Positions 1 to 6,027 of a stretch of 7,443 nucleotides of DNA are shown piece by piece; the stretch's first letter is position 1, and the number at the start of each line of letters is the position of its first letter. The position numbers and the translations under genes are program-made. This DNA comes from Asaia bogorensis (GTDB taxonomy: Bacteria > Pseudomonadota > Alphaproteobacteria > Acetobacterales > Acetobacteraceae), in the NCBI GenBank assembly GCA_945873675.1, contig CAMCEP010000134.1:1-7443 (forward strand), given 5' to 3'. A model generated the notes under the pieces. The model ran no database searches. It saw only the letters and a list, made by a program, of their open reading frames with translations, and was not told the DNA's origin.

Positions 1-264
1 AGCGAATTGCCGGCAGCGCTTTTGGTACTCGCGACTGGCTATAAGGGGCAGGATCATCTGGTGCGCGGCTTCTTTGGCGATGCGGTGGCGGAGCGCGTCG
101 GCAAGGTCTGGGGCTTTGATGATGCCGATCAGGAATTGCGCAATATGTGGATGGAAACGCCGCAGCAGGGGCTGTGGTTTACCGGCGGTTCCTTCGCGCA
201 ATGCCGGATGTATTCCAAATACCTGGCGATGCAGATCAAGGCGCGGGAAGAAGGCTTGGTCTAG
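1..264 (+). CDS. Flavin-containing monooxygenase-like oxidoreductase, C-terminal end (5' partial)
   Basis: Reading frame 1 is open from the first base and ends at TAG 262-264, giving the last 87 residues of a protein whose start lies outside the window. The fragment contains LATGY at residues 10-14, the conserved (F/L)ATGY signature that precedes the C-terminal part of flavin-containing and Baeyer-Villiger-type monooxygenases. It is followed by VGKVWGF, an LRNMW-type segment, GLWFTGGSFAQCR and SKYLAMQIKA. These late blocks resemble the end of CzcO-type predicted flavoproteins (COG2072), cytosolic enzymes that use FAD and NADPH to oxygenate small organic substrates. The FAD and NADPH dinucleotide folds lie upstream and cannot be inspected, so the substrate is unknown. 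The stop codon touches the stop of the convergent transporter gene with no bases between them. Confidence 0.8.
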   Translation, partial: SELPAALLVLATGYKGQDHLVRGFFGDAVAERVGKVWGFDDADQELRNMWMETPQQGLWFTGGSFAQCRMYSKYLAMQIKAREEGLV

Positions 265-1413
265 TCAGGTTATTCTTGGGGTTTCGCGCAGCGCCCACAT
301 AAGGGCCACCGCGAACCCCGCCAGCAATAGCCAAAACACCGTCAGCGTCGCACCCGCGCCAAAGGCATCCATCGCAAATCCCGCCATGAGTGGCGGGATG
401 CAAAAGCCGATATGGGCCACCAGGAAAACGCCCGCCGCCGCGCGCGCGCGGTCCAGCCCGGCTTTTTCAGAAACGCCCGCAAGCCCGCCAATATACAAAA
501 ACCCATAAGCCGCGCTGCCCACCAGGGCGCCGCCCAGCAGCAGCGCGGGCAGCGCCGCATGCAGCGTCCCCCACATCACCAAGCCCGCGCCCAGCACGAG
601 CACCGGCAGACCAATCAGCACCAAGCGCCGCGCGGCGATGCGCGCCATCATCTGTTGCACCAAAGCCCCCACCAAAATCATGAAGCACACCGCAAGCGGC
701 CCCATGCGCGGATAGCCGGCTTCTGTCAGTGCTGTCGGCACGGCGGTGATCACCGTGCCCGTGACCGCCCAGGCCGCCAGCATGCTGAGTGAAAGGGGCA
801 AGGTGCCGCGCGGAAAGCTTGGCATGCGCAGCCACGCCACGCGCGCCGGGGTTTTGGTCTCTGGCAGGAAAAATACCAGCAGGAAGATCGTGGCGAGTGC
901 CGTCATATGCAGCCAGAAGGTCAGTGGCGGTTCGGCGGGTCCGAAGATTTCTATCGCTGCCATGGTGGCCATGCCGCCCGCCGCAAAACCACTCGCACTC
1001 GCAAGCGTGGTGACTTGCGCTGCGCGCCGCCCGGCTTCCGGCCCCGTGGCCAATTCCGCCGCCCAGGCCGTCGCCCCACCGGCGAGCAAGCCCACTGCCA
1101 AGCCCTGCATGCCGCGCGCAAAGGCAAGTGCGGCGAGCCCCGGTGCGGTGATCAGCGCAATGGTGCCGCAAATGGTCAGCGCCAACGCCGCCAGAACGCA
1201 GGGCTTGCGCCCGATCCGGTCTGACAGGCCCCCCAGTAGGGGGGCTGAGATGATCGCACTCGCCGCATAGGCAATGAAGGCAGCGGAAAGCCCGGCCGCC
1301 CCCTGGCCATCCCGCGCCGCATAGGTGGTGAATAAGGGCATGGCGAGGGTCGTTGAAAAGCCAATGGTGAAGACCGCCGCGCCAATCACCCAAATACCGC
1401 GAGAAATTGCCAA
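265..1413 (-). CDS. Major facilitator superfamily (MFS) transporter
   Basis: This is an inner-membrane secondary transporter of 382 residues. Twelve hydrophobic segments can be counted, from IWVIGAAVFTIGFS at the N-terminus to TVFWLLLAGFAVALMWAL at the C-terminus, with a longer hydrophilic loop between segments 6 and 7 (PETKTPARVAWL). The MFS motif A signature GGLSDRIGRK sits at residues 61-70, between TM2 and TM3, where the family expects it. The frame is open back to an ATG at 1509, but the extra 32 residues are Arg/Pro-rich and cover the promoter region. I chose TTG 1413-1411 because AGGAG (1426-1422) lies 8 nt upstream and the first TM begins a few residues later. Length suits a drug/metabolite-type MFS protein. 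The substrate cannot be inferred, and the two neighbours give no pathway context. Confidence 0.85.
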   Translation of the reverse strand: MAISRGIWVIGAAVFTIGFSTTLAMPLFTTYAARDGQGAAGLSAAFIAYAASAIISAPLLGGLSDRIGRKPCVLAALALTICGTIALITAPGLAALAFARGMQGLAVGLLAGGATAWAAELATGPEAGRRAAQVTTLASASGFAAGGMATMAAIEIFGPAEPPLTFWLHMTALATIFLLVFFLPETKTPARVAWLRMPSFPRGTLPLSLSMLAAWAVTGTVITAVPTALTEAGYPRMGPLAVCFMILVGALVQQMMARIAARRLVLIGLPVLVLGAGLVMWGTLHAALPALLLGGALVGSAAYGFLYIGGLAGVSEKAGLDRARAAAGVFLVAHIGFCIPPLMAGFAMDAFGAGATLTVFWLLLAGFAVALMWALRETPRIT

Positions 1414-1438
1414 GTCTGGCGCTCCTGAAACTTGCTTG

Positions 1439-1467
1439 ATGTTCCGGGGCTTGCCCTGCCGCGTCAA
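1439..1467 (-). promoter_or_regulatory. Candidate sigma-70-type promoter for the MFS gene
   Basis: On the minus strand TTGACG (1467-1462, five of six matches to the -35 consensus) is followed after 17 nt by GAACAT (1444-1439, three of six matches to the -10). Transcription would start near 1432, giving a leader of about 20 nt with the Shine-Dalgarno at 1426-1422 and the TTG start at 1413. The spacing supports the short TTG start over the longer ATG start at 1509, which would lie upstream of this promoter. The -10 is weak, so this remains a candidate. Confidence 0.35.
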
Positions 1468-1509
1468 TGCGCCGTTTCGCGGAAGCGTCCGGCATGGTAT
1501 GGACATCAC

Positions 1510-3384
1510 ATGGCCTCACCACGGGCCAGATCCTCAGAAAGGCACGGCACGCCCCCCCGCAGCCAGACCAGAGAGGCTCTGGGCGCTCGTCTTTCCGCCC
1601 CCCCCTCACGTCCCGCCGCGCGCCCGCGGCGGCGCTGGGGATTGCTGCGTTTTGGGCTCCTCGCCATGATTTGGGGGCTGATCGCCGCTTGCGTGGTTTT
1701 GCTGATTCTGGCGTGGGATTTACCGCGGCCGGAATCGGCACTTGCCGCGACGCGGCGGCCTTCCACCACGCTGCTGGCCTCGGATGGGAAGCTGCTGGCG
1801 ACCAATGGCGATTTGTATGGCGAAACGCTCAGGCTGCGTGACATGCCGGCGCATCTGCCGGCCGCCTTTATCGCCATTGAGGATCGGCGCTTTCGCGACC
1901 ATTGGGGCATAGACCCCATTGGGCTGGCGCGCGCGGTGCATGCCAATTTCATTTCAGGTCGCGTGGTGCAGGGGGGGTCAACCCTTACGCAGCAATTGGC
2001 GAAAAACCTGTTTCTGACGCCCGAACGCAGCCTGAAGCGCAAGGCGCAGGAAGCCATGCTGGCCTTTTGGCTGGAACAGCGCTTCAGCAAGGATGAATTG
2101 CTGGAGGTGTATTTGAACCGCGTCTATCTCGGCGCCGGCACTTATGGCGTGGATGCGGCGGCGCGGCTTTATTTTGGTGTCTCGGCCAGGCGGCTGACGC
2201 CGGGGCAGGCGGCGGTGCTAGGCGGGCTGCCCAAGGCACCATCGCGCATCAATCCGCGCGTCAATCAGGCGGCGGCCATGACGCGCGCGATGGAAGTGCT
2301 GACCGCCATGGCGGAAACCGGCGTGCTGACCGCGACCCAGGCCCTGCAGGCGGCTGAGGCCATACGCTTCACCCCCGCACCTTCACGCGATGCCGGCTGG
2401 TTCGCCGATTGGGTGCAGGATGGCATGGCGGGGCGCGCGCCCGGCAGCGCTGATCTGGTATTTCGCACCACGCTCGACCCCATTCTGCAAGCCGCGGCAG
2501 AGGCACGGATTGACGCAATCCTGGCCGGGCCGGGCGCGCGGGCCGGGGTGCATCAGGGCGCGGTTGTCGCGCTGGATGCCGCAACGGGGGCGGTGCGCGC
2601 CATGGCGGGGGGCAAGGATTACCGCAATAGCCCCTTCAATCGCGCGACGCAGGCGCGGCGCCAACCGGGTAGCGCCTTCAAGCCCTTTATCTTCCTCGCC
2701 GCCCTGGAAGCGGGGCTTGGGCCGCAGGACATGATCGCCGATACCGCGCTCAATCTTGGCGGCTGGTCGCCAAGCAATGGCCAATGGCGCGCGCGCGGCG
2801 AAATCAGCCTGGAAGAGGCTTTGGCCCATAGCGTGAATACACCGGCCGTGCGGTTGCTGCAGCGCGCGGGCGGGCATCGCAAGGTGGCGGAAGCCGCGCG
2901 GCGGGCCGGGCTGGATGGCCCCTTTCCGCGTGATGCCACGATTGCGCTTGGCACCGGGGAGGTGACGCTGCTTGATCTGGTCGCGGCCTATGCTCCCTTC
3001 GCCAATGGCGGCTTCCGTGTGGAGCCCTTTGGCGTGGCGCAAGTACAGGCTGAAGGTCGCCCCTGGCCCTTGCCGCGCGCAGAGCCTGCACGCGCCTTCG
3101 CCCCTGAGCATATGGAAGCCATGCGCAGCATGATGGCGGCGGTGGTGGCGCGCGGCACTGGGCGCGCGGCGGCGATCCCTGGCCGCACGGTCATCGGCAA
3201 AACCGGCACCACGCAGGAATATCGCGATGCCTGGTTCATCGGCATCAGCGGTGGCTTGGTGATGGGGGTTTGGCTTGGCAATGATGAAGGCGTGCCGATG
3301 GATAATGTGGCGGGCGGGGGGCTGCCGGCGCGGCTATTCCGCGAAATCCTGGAAACCGCAGCCAACGCCAGCCCGCGCGGGTAA
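1510..3384 (+). CDS. Bifunctional class A penicillin-binding protein (transglycosylase/transpeptidase, PBP1A family)
   Basis: This 624-residue inner-membrane enzyme polymerises lipid II glycan strands and crosslinks their peptides in the periplasm. An Arg/Pro-rich cytoplasmic tail (about 1-46) precedes one TM helix (about 47-70). The GT51 transglycosylase domain follows: catalytic Glu124 in IEDRRFRDHWGID, GGSTLTQQLAKNL around 155-167, and the second acidic site Glu199 in LLEVYLNRVYLG. The transpeptidase domain has all three motifs: SAFK with nucleophile Ser388 and Lys391, SVN at 441-443, and KTGT at 564-567. It is shorter than E. coli PBP1a (about 850), consistent with compact alphaproteobacterial versions lacking extra inserts. 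ATG 1510 is the best start: it leaves a reasonable tail, although only a weak GGA precedes it. The gene diverges from the MFS gene, and no U-tract terminator follows the TAA. The TPR gene lies 106 bp downstream on the same strand. Confidence 0.93.
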   Translation: MASPRARSSERHGTPPRSQTREALGARLSAPPSRPAARPRRRWGLLRFGLLAMIWGLIAACVVLLILAWDLPRPESALAATRRPSTTLLASDGKLLATNGDLYGETLRLRDMPAHLPAAFIAIEDRRFRDHWGIDPIGLARAVHANFISGRVVQGGSTLTQQLAKNLFLTPERSLKRKAQEAMLAFWLEQRFSKDELLEVYLNRVYLGAGTYGVDAAARLYFGVSARRLTPGQAAVLGGLPKAPSRINPRVNQAAAMTRAMEVLTAMAETGVLTATQALQAAEAIRFTPAPSRDAGWFADWVQDGMAGRAPGSADLVFRTTLDPILQAAAEARIDAILAGPGARAGVHQGAVVALDAATGAVRAMAGGKDYRNSPFNRATQARRQPGSAFKPFIFLAALEAGLGPQDMIADTALNLGGWSPSNGQWRARGEISLEEALAHSVNTPAVRLLQRAGGHRKVAEAARRAGLDGPFPRDATIALGTGEVTLLDLVAAYAPFANGGFRVEPFGVAQVQAEGRPWPLPRAEPARAFAPEHMEAMRSMMAAVVARGTGRAAAIPGRTVIGKTGTTQEYRDAWFIGISGGLVMGVWLGNDEGVPMDNVAGGGLPARLFREILETAANASPRG

Positions 3385-3453
3385 CGCCTTGCCCCCTGAG
3401 TTCGATCGGATGCCCGTGTGCCGTAGAGTCCTTAGGATCGGATGGTTCATGGC

Positions 3454-3482
3454 TTGACTTTGGCGGCATCAATATCGTGAAA
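3454..3482 (+). promoter_or_regulatory. Weak candidate promoter upstream of the TPR gene
   Basis: TTGACT (3454-3459) matches five of six -35 consensus bases. The hexamer 17 nt downstream, GTGAAA at 3477-3482, is a poor -10. If real, it would give the TPR gene its own start within the 106-bp gap after the penicillin-binding protein gene, with a very short leader before ATG 3491. Co-transcription from the upstream gene is equally possible, since I see no terminator between them. Confidence 0.2.
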
Positions 3483-3483
3483 C

Positions 3484-3500
3484 GTTCATTATGAATGAAC
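3484..3500 (+). repeat. Perfect 7-bp palindrome with the ATG in its loop
   Basis: GTTCATT (3484-3490) and AATGAAC (3494-3500) are exact reverse complements, separated only by the three bases ATG at 3491-3493. That ATG is the only ATG start for the full-length TPR reading frame. In RNA it would be presented in a 3-nt loop; in DNA the site could be a small operator. The inverted repeat is plain in the sequence; any function is inference. Confidence 0.5.
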
Positions 3501-3571
3501 CGCAGAACAATCCACCCGACAAAGCAGCCGGAGGCAAGGAGCCCACGGCATCCACGCTCATGAAGCTCTAG
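3491..3571 (+). pseudogene. N-terminal coding remnant of the TPR gene, closed by an in-frame amber stop
   Basis: ATG 3491 opens 26 codons in the same frame as the TPR protein and ends at TAG 3569-3571. The encoded peptide starts MNEPQNNPPDKAAGGK and is hydrophilic, rich in Asn, Pro, Lys and Gly, which is what a short cytoplasmic tail in front of a membrane anchor looks like. Reading through the TAG continues as SSFQAALWAV straight into the TM segment, so the two parts look like one 453-codon gene broken at codon 27. A one-base change from TGG or CAG would explain the stop. It could instead be a short upstream ORF, a sequencing error, or a readthrough codon; the sequence cannot separate these. 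No strong Shine-Dalgarno precedes the ATG. Confidence 0.55.
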
Positions 3572-3598
3572 TCCAGTTTTCAGGCGGCCCTTTGGGCA

Positions 3599-4852
3599 GT
3601 GGTCCCGATCATTGTGCTGACGATCATGATCGTTTTGGTTGTTCGCGAAATCCATCAGGATACGATTGAAGTGGCCCCCATTCAGGTGCCCACGAGTTTG
3701 GCCGAAACCGGCCTGACGCCCGAAGTGGTGGCGCTGCGTTTGCTTGACCAGATTGCGGCGGCGGAACGGGTTGTGACATCCGAAAGAGTGGTGCGGCCCA
3801 ATGTGGAACTTGTTGGCCAAAAACCTGATTTCAATGTGCCCATCGCCGGCATTTCGTTGCGGTCCCTGGCTGATATTGCGCGCAACCTTATTGGCATCGC
3901 CCCGCGCCGCGTTTCCGGGGAAATCATCCTGAACGAAGATAAGCTGAAGCTGCGCCTGCGTCTTGCAGGGCATGGGCAGATCGCTGATATCGGCGGCTTC
4001 GCCTTCAATCAGGTAGATGAGCTTTTGGCCGCCGGCGCGCCAGAGGTTTGGCGCTTTGTCTTCCCGAAGCTTTATGCGTGGCACCTTGCGCAAACCTTGG
4101 GCGTGGAAACCGATGTGCGTGAGAGATTGACACGCATGTTGCTGCTGGATGGGCTTGATGCTGATGCGGAACGCGCGGTGCGGGCGTTGATTGGCCGTTC
4201 CTTCCTGCGCTCTGGCCGCGGGCAGGAAGCTTATGCGATTTTCGCGGCTCTGGTGGCGAATAGCCCTAATGAAGGCGCCTTCATCTATGGTCGTGGGCGC
4301 GCGCGATTCTTGCTGGGCGATTTGGATGCTGCAATGGAGGATTATGCGCGGGCACGGCAATTGGATGCTGGCGCCTTCTGGATTCATACCGGCATTGCGC
4401 AAGTGATCCGCGCGCGGGGTGAATACGCGAAAGCCCTCGAAGAAATCGACAAGGGTCTGAATTTGCGGTCCGACGATCCCACGGCCATGACCGAAAAGGG
4501 CGAAATCATGCAGCGCCTTGGCCGCAGCCAGGAAGCCTTGAAGCTGGTGCAGGATGCGCTGATTTATGATGCCTTCAGCCCGACAGCGCATCTGTTGCTC
4601 GGCCGGCTGCGGCTTGCGCAATATGATGGCAGGGGCGCGCTTGCAGCGATGACCGAAGCAACACGCCGCGCCCCGACATCCATGGATGCCCATTTGGGTC
4701 GGGCGGAGGCGTTTCTCTTTATCGGGCGGCCTGCCGACGCGGAAGCCAGCCTGAACCAGGCCCTGAGTTTGGGGCCGGTGCCGACAAGATTGGAAAATCA
4801 AGTTGCGCGTATGAAAAGTGCCTTCAAGGAAATTCGTGACCCCGTGAATTGA
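3599..4852 (+). CDS. Membrane-anchored tetratricopeptide repeat (TPR) protein, N-terminus disrupted or alternative GTG start
   Basis: From GTG 3599 the frame gives 417 residues and ends at TGA 4850-4852. Residues 1-18 (VPIIVLTIMIVLVV) form a TM helix or uncleaved signal anchor. Residues about 30-190 form a conserved-looking alpha/beta region (VPTSLAETGLTPEVVALRLL, then a basic segment around PRRVSGEIIL) that I cannot assign to a named family. From about 190 to 395 there are five clear 34-residue TPR units plus one degenerate unit, with the usual small residues at positions 8, 20 and 27 (for example GRGRARFLLGDLDAAMEDYARA from about 227). TPR arrays bind protein partners; with this anchor they should face the periplasm. 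GTG 3599 has only a weak AGGCGG 11 nt upstream, and the same frame extends through an amber codon to ATG 3491. It lies between a peptidoglycan synthase and an OmpA protein, which suggests, without proving, an envelope role. Confidence 0.75.
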   Translation: MVPIIVLTIMIVLVVREIHQDTIEVAPIQVPTSLAETGLTPEVVALRLLDQIAAAERVVTSERVVRPNVELVGQKPDFNVPIAGISLRSLADIARNLIGIAPRRVSGEIILNEDKLKLRLRLAGHGQIADIGGFAFNQVDELLAAGAPEVWRFVFPKLYAWHLAQTLGVETDVRERLTRMLLLDGLDADAERAVRALIGRSFLRSGRGQEAYAIFAALVANSPNEGAFIYGRGRARFLLGDLDAAMEDYARARQLDAGAFWIHTGIAQVIRARGEYAKALEEIDKGLNLRSDDPTAMTEKGEIMQRLGRSQEALKLVQDALIYDAFSPTAHLLLGRLRLAQYDGRGALAAMTEATRRAPTSMDAHLGRAEAFLFIGRPADAEASLNQALSLGPVPTRLENQVARMKSAFKEIRDPVN

Positions 4853-4872
4853 GTTTTCGAATGGGAGTTTGG

Positions 4873-4912
4873 GCAATATTCGATTTGATGATGATATCAG
4901 ATCGAATATTGC
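4873..4912 (+). terminator. 18-bp stem, 4-nt loop hairpin between convergent genes (terminator-like, no U tract)
   Basis: GCAATATTCGAT (4873-4884) is repeated as its exact reverse complement at 4901-4912. The bases between continue the stem: 4885-4890 pair with 4895-4900, four Watson-Crick pairs plus two G-U pairs, leaving the loop AUGA at 4891-4894. It begins 21 nt after the TPR stop and lies 63 bp from the OmpA stop, a usual place for a 3' end. No T run follows on either strand, so it is not a classic intrinsic terminator. The two G-U pairs become A-C mismatches in the opposite transcript, so the fold is better in plus-strand RNA, pointing to the TPR message. A role in stopping RNA decay or transcription is inferred. 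Confidence 0.5.
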
Positions 4913-4974
4913 GCCTGGTCCGTCTGGCAGACATGATGTGGCGCCAAGTGGTTATTCATGGCGCCGGAAACGCT

Positions 4975-6027
4975 CTACCGCAGGATGATTTCCACGCGGC
5001 GGTTCTGCGGTTCGCGCACACCATCAGCGGTTGGCACCAGCGGATTGGCTTCCCCAAAGCCGCGCGTGACAATTTCATTGCGCGGCACGCCACGGCGCAG
5101 CAATTCCGCTGCCACGGCATTGGCGCGGCGGACTGACAGGGCTTCATTGAATTGTGGCGCGCCGGAGCGGTCAGTATACCCATTCACCTCAATCCGCGTG
5201 ACCTGCTGGCTGGCGCGCGCCTGCGCTGCTTCGCCAATAATCTGCCGCGCGCGATCTGTCAGATCGGCCTTGTTCCAATCGAAGAAGACAAGATAGCTCC
5301 GCATGGCAGCGGGTGCGGGTGCCACGGCAGCAACCGGCGCGGGCGCCGCATTGAAGGCGTAGCGCAAGCCGATCAACAGCGAATGATTGAAATTATCCAA
5401 ATCGAATTTGACTGTTCCAGCATCCGTTCCACCCGCCAGTGACGCACGCGCGCTGCCACTCATGCTTTGGCTAACCGTACCCAGAAACCGGTATTCCGCC
5501 GTGACGGCAAGCCCAGGTACTTGGCTGATCGGATAGGACGCACCTAGAATCGCCTGGTAGCCAAAGGCGCCGCCATCACCATTGAAATCAAGCGTATCAT
5601 TGCCGATCCGAATACCGACCTTGTCATATTCCTGCCAGACATAGCCAAGGCCGCCACCGATATAGGGCGTAATACCCCCTAAGCTCGTTCCAAGATTAAT
5701 GTCATAAAGCACATTCGCCATGACGCCCCAATTCTTGGAATTACCCTTTTCGGTAAGCCCCGGAAGCTCGGCAAAGCTGATGTCGCTTACCTCATTCTGC
5801 CGATAGCTGCCTTCGATTTCGGCGCGCAGACCATTGCCGAACCCCCAGCCCAGGCTGAGTACGCCCGCCCAGCCCCAATGGAAATCAACCGAACTATTGG
5901 TGCCGCTGAAACCCTGCAGGTAATTCCCGCCAATCCCGCCCCCCAGGTAAAGCCCTTGAATGGGCTGCGCCTGAGCGGCGAGAGGTAGGCCAAGGGCCAG
6001 GACCGTCAGTGATTTGCGCAGTGTCAT
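4975..6027 (-). CDS. OmpA-family outer-membrane beta-barrel protein with peptidoglycan-binding domain
   Basis: The 350-residue protein starts at ATG 6027-6025 with GAGGA 6 nt upstream and ends at TAG 4977-4975. Residues 1-20 form a signal peptide: Arg-Lys, a Leu/Ala core, then AQA before Gln21. Residues about 24-225 have the alternating pattern and Gly/aromatic content of an eight-stranded barrel (YLGGGIGGNY, LSLGWGFGNGLRAEIEGSY, PYIGGGLGYVWQEY) ending in LLIGLRYAF, the typical last strand. An Ala/Pro linker (about 226-243) leads to an OmpA C-terminal domain (244-350) with YTDRSG, where Asp286 should bind diaminopimelate, and LSVRRA with Arg300/Arg301. Such proteins sit in the outer membrane and hold it to the cell wall, sometimes also forming small pores. 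It converges with the TPR gene and diverges from the amidohydrolase gene. All expected domains are present. Confidence 0.93.
   Translation of the reverse strand: MTLRKSLTVLALGLPLAAQAQPIQGLYLGGGIGGNYLQGFSGTNSSVDFHWGWAGVLSLGWGFGNGLRAEIEGSYRQNEVSDISFAELPGLTEKGNSKNWGVMANVLYDINLGTSLGGITPYIGGGLGYVWQEYDKVGIRIGNDTLDFNGDGGAFGYQAILGASYPISQVPGLAVTAEYRFLGTVSQSMSGSARASLAGGTDAGTVKFDLDNFNHSLLIGLRYAFNAAPAPVAAVAPAPAAMRSYLVFFDWNKADLTDRARQIIGEAAQARASQQVTRIEVNGYTDRSGAPQFNEALSVRRANAVAAELLRRGVPRNEIVTRGFGEANPLVPTADGVREPQNRRVEIILR

Noticed and set aside
467..1741. 424-codon minus-strand open frame overlapping the MFS gene in another frame
   Set aside because: The translation is Gly/Arg/His-rich with no hydrophobic segments or motifs, while the overlapping MFS frame carries motif A and 12 TM helices.
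2383..3111. Minus-strand open frames opposite the penicillin-binding protein gene
   Set aside because: They are shadows of a gene whose own frame contains all GT51 and transpeptidase motifs; their translations are Arg/Pro/Ala-rich and featureless.
3372..3381. CCCGCGCGGG palindrome at the end of the penicillin-binding protein gene as a terminator
   Set aside because: It has no loop and no following U tract, and such GC palindromes are common in this composition.
3404..3444. Nine-base direct repeat GATCGGATG at 3404-3412 and 3436-3444
   Set aside because: Only two copies, with no further similarity around them; easily a chance match, and no array or attachment-site context.
3569..3571. Pyrrolysine or other stop-codon recoding system
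   Set aside because: One amber codon alone is no evidence for recoding; no tRNA, synthetase or insertion element is visible, and a mutation or sequencing error explains it more simply.
3245..4876. 543-codon open frame on the minus strand opposite the TPR gene
   Set aside because: It is antisense to a frame with clear TM and TPR structure, also covers the end of the penicillin-binding protein gene, is rich in His, Arg, Gln and Pro as expected for a GC-rich shadow, and shows no domain.
4849..5136. 95-codon plus-strand open frame starting at 4849
   Set aside because: It overlaps the hairpin and the 3' end of the OmpA gene on the other strand and shows no recognisable domain.
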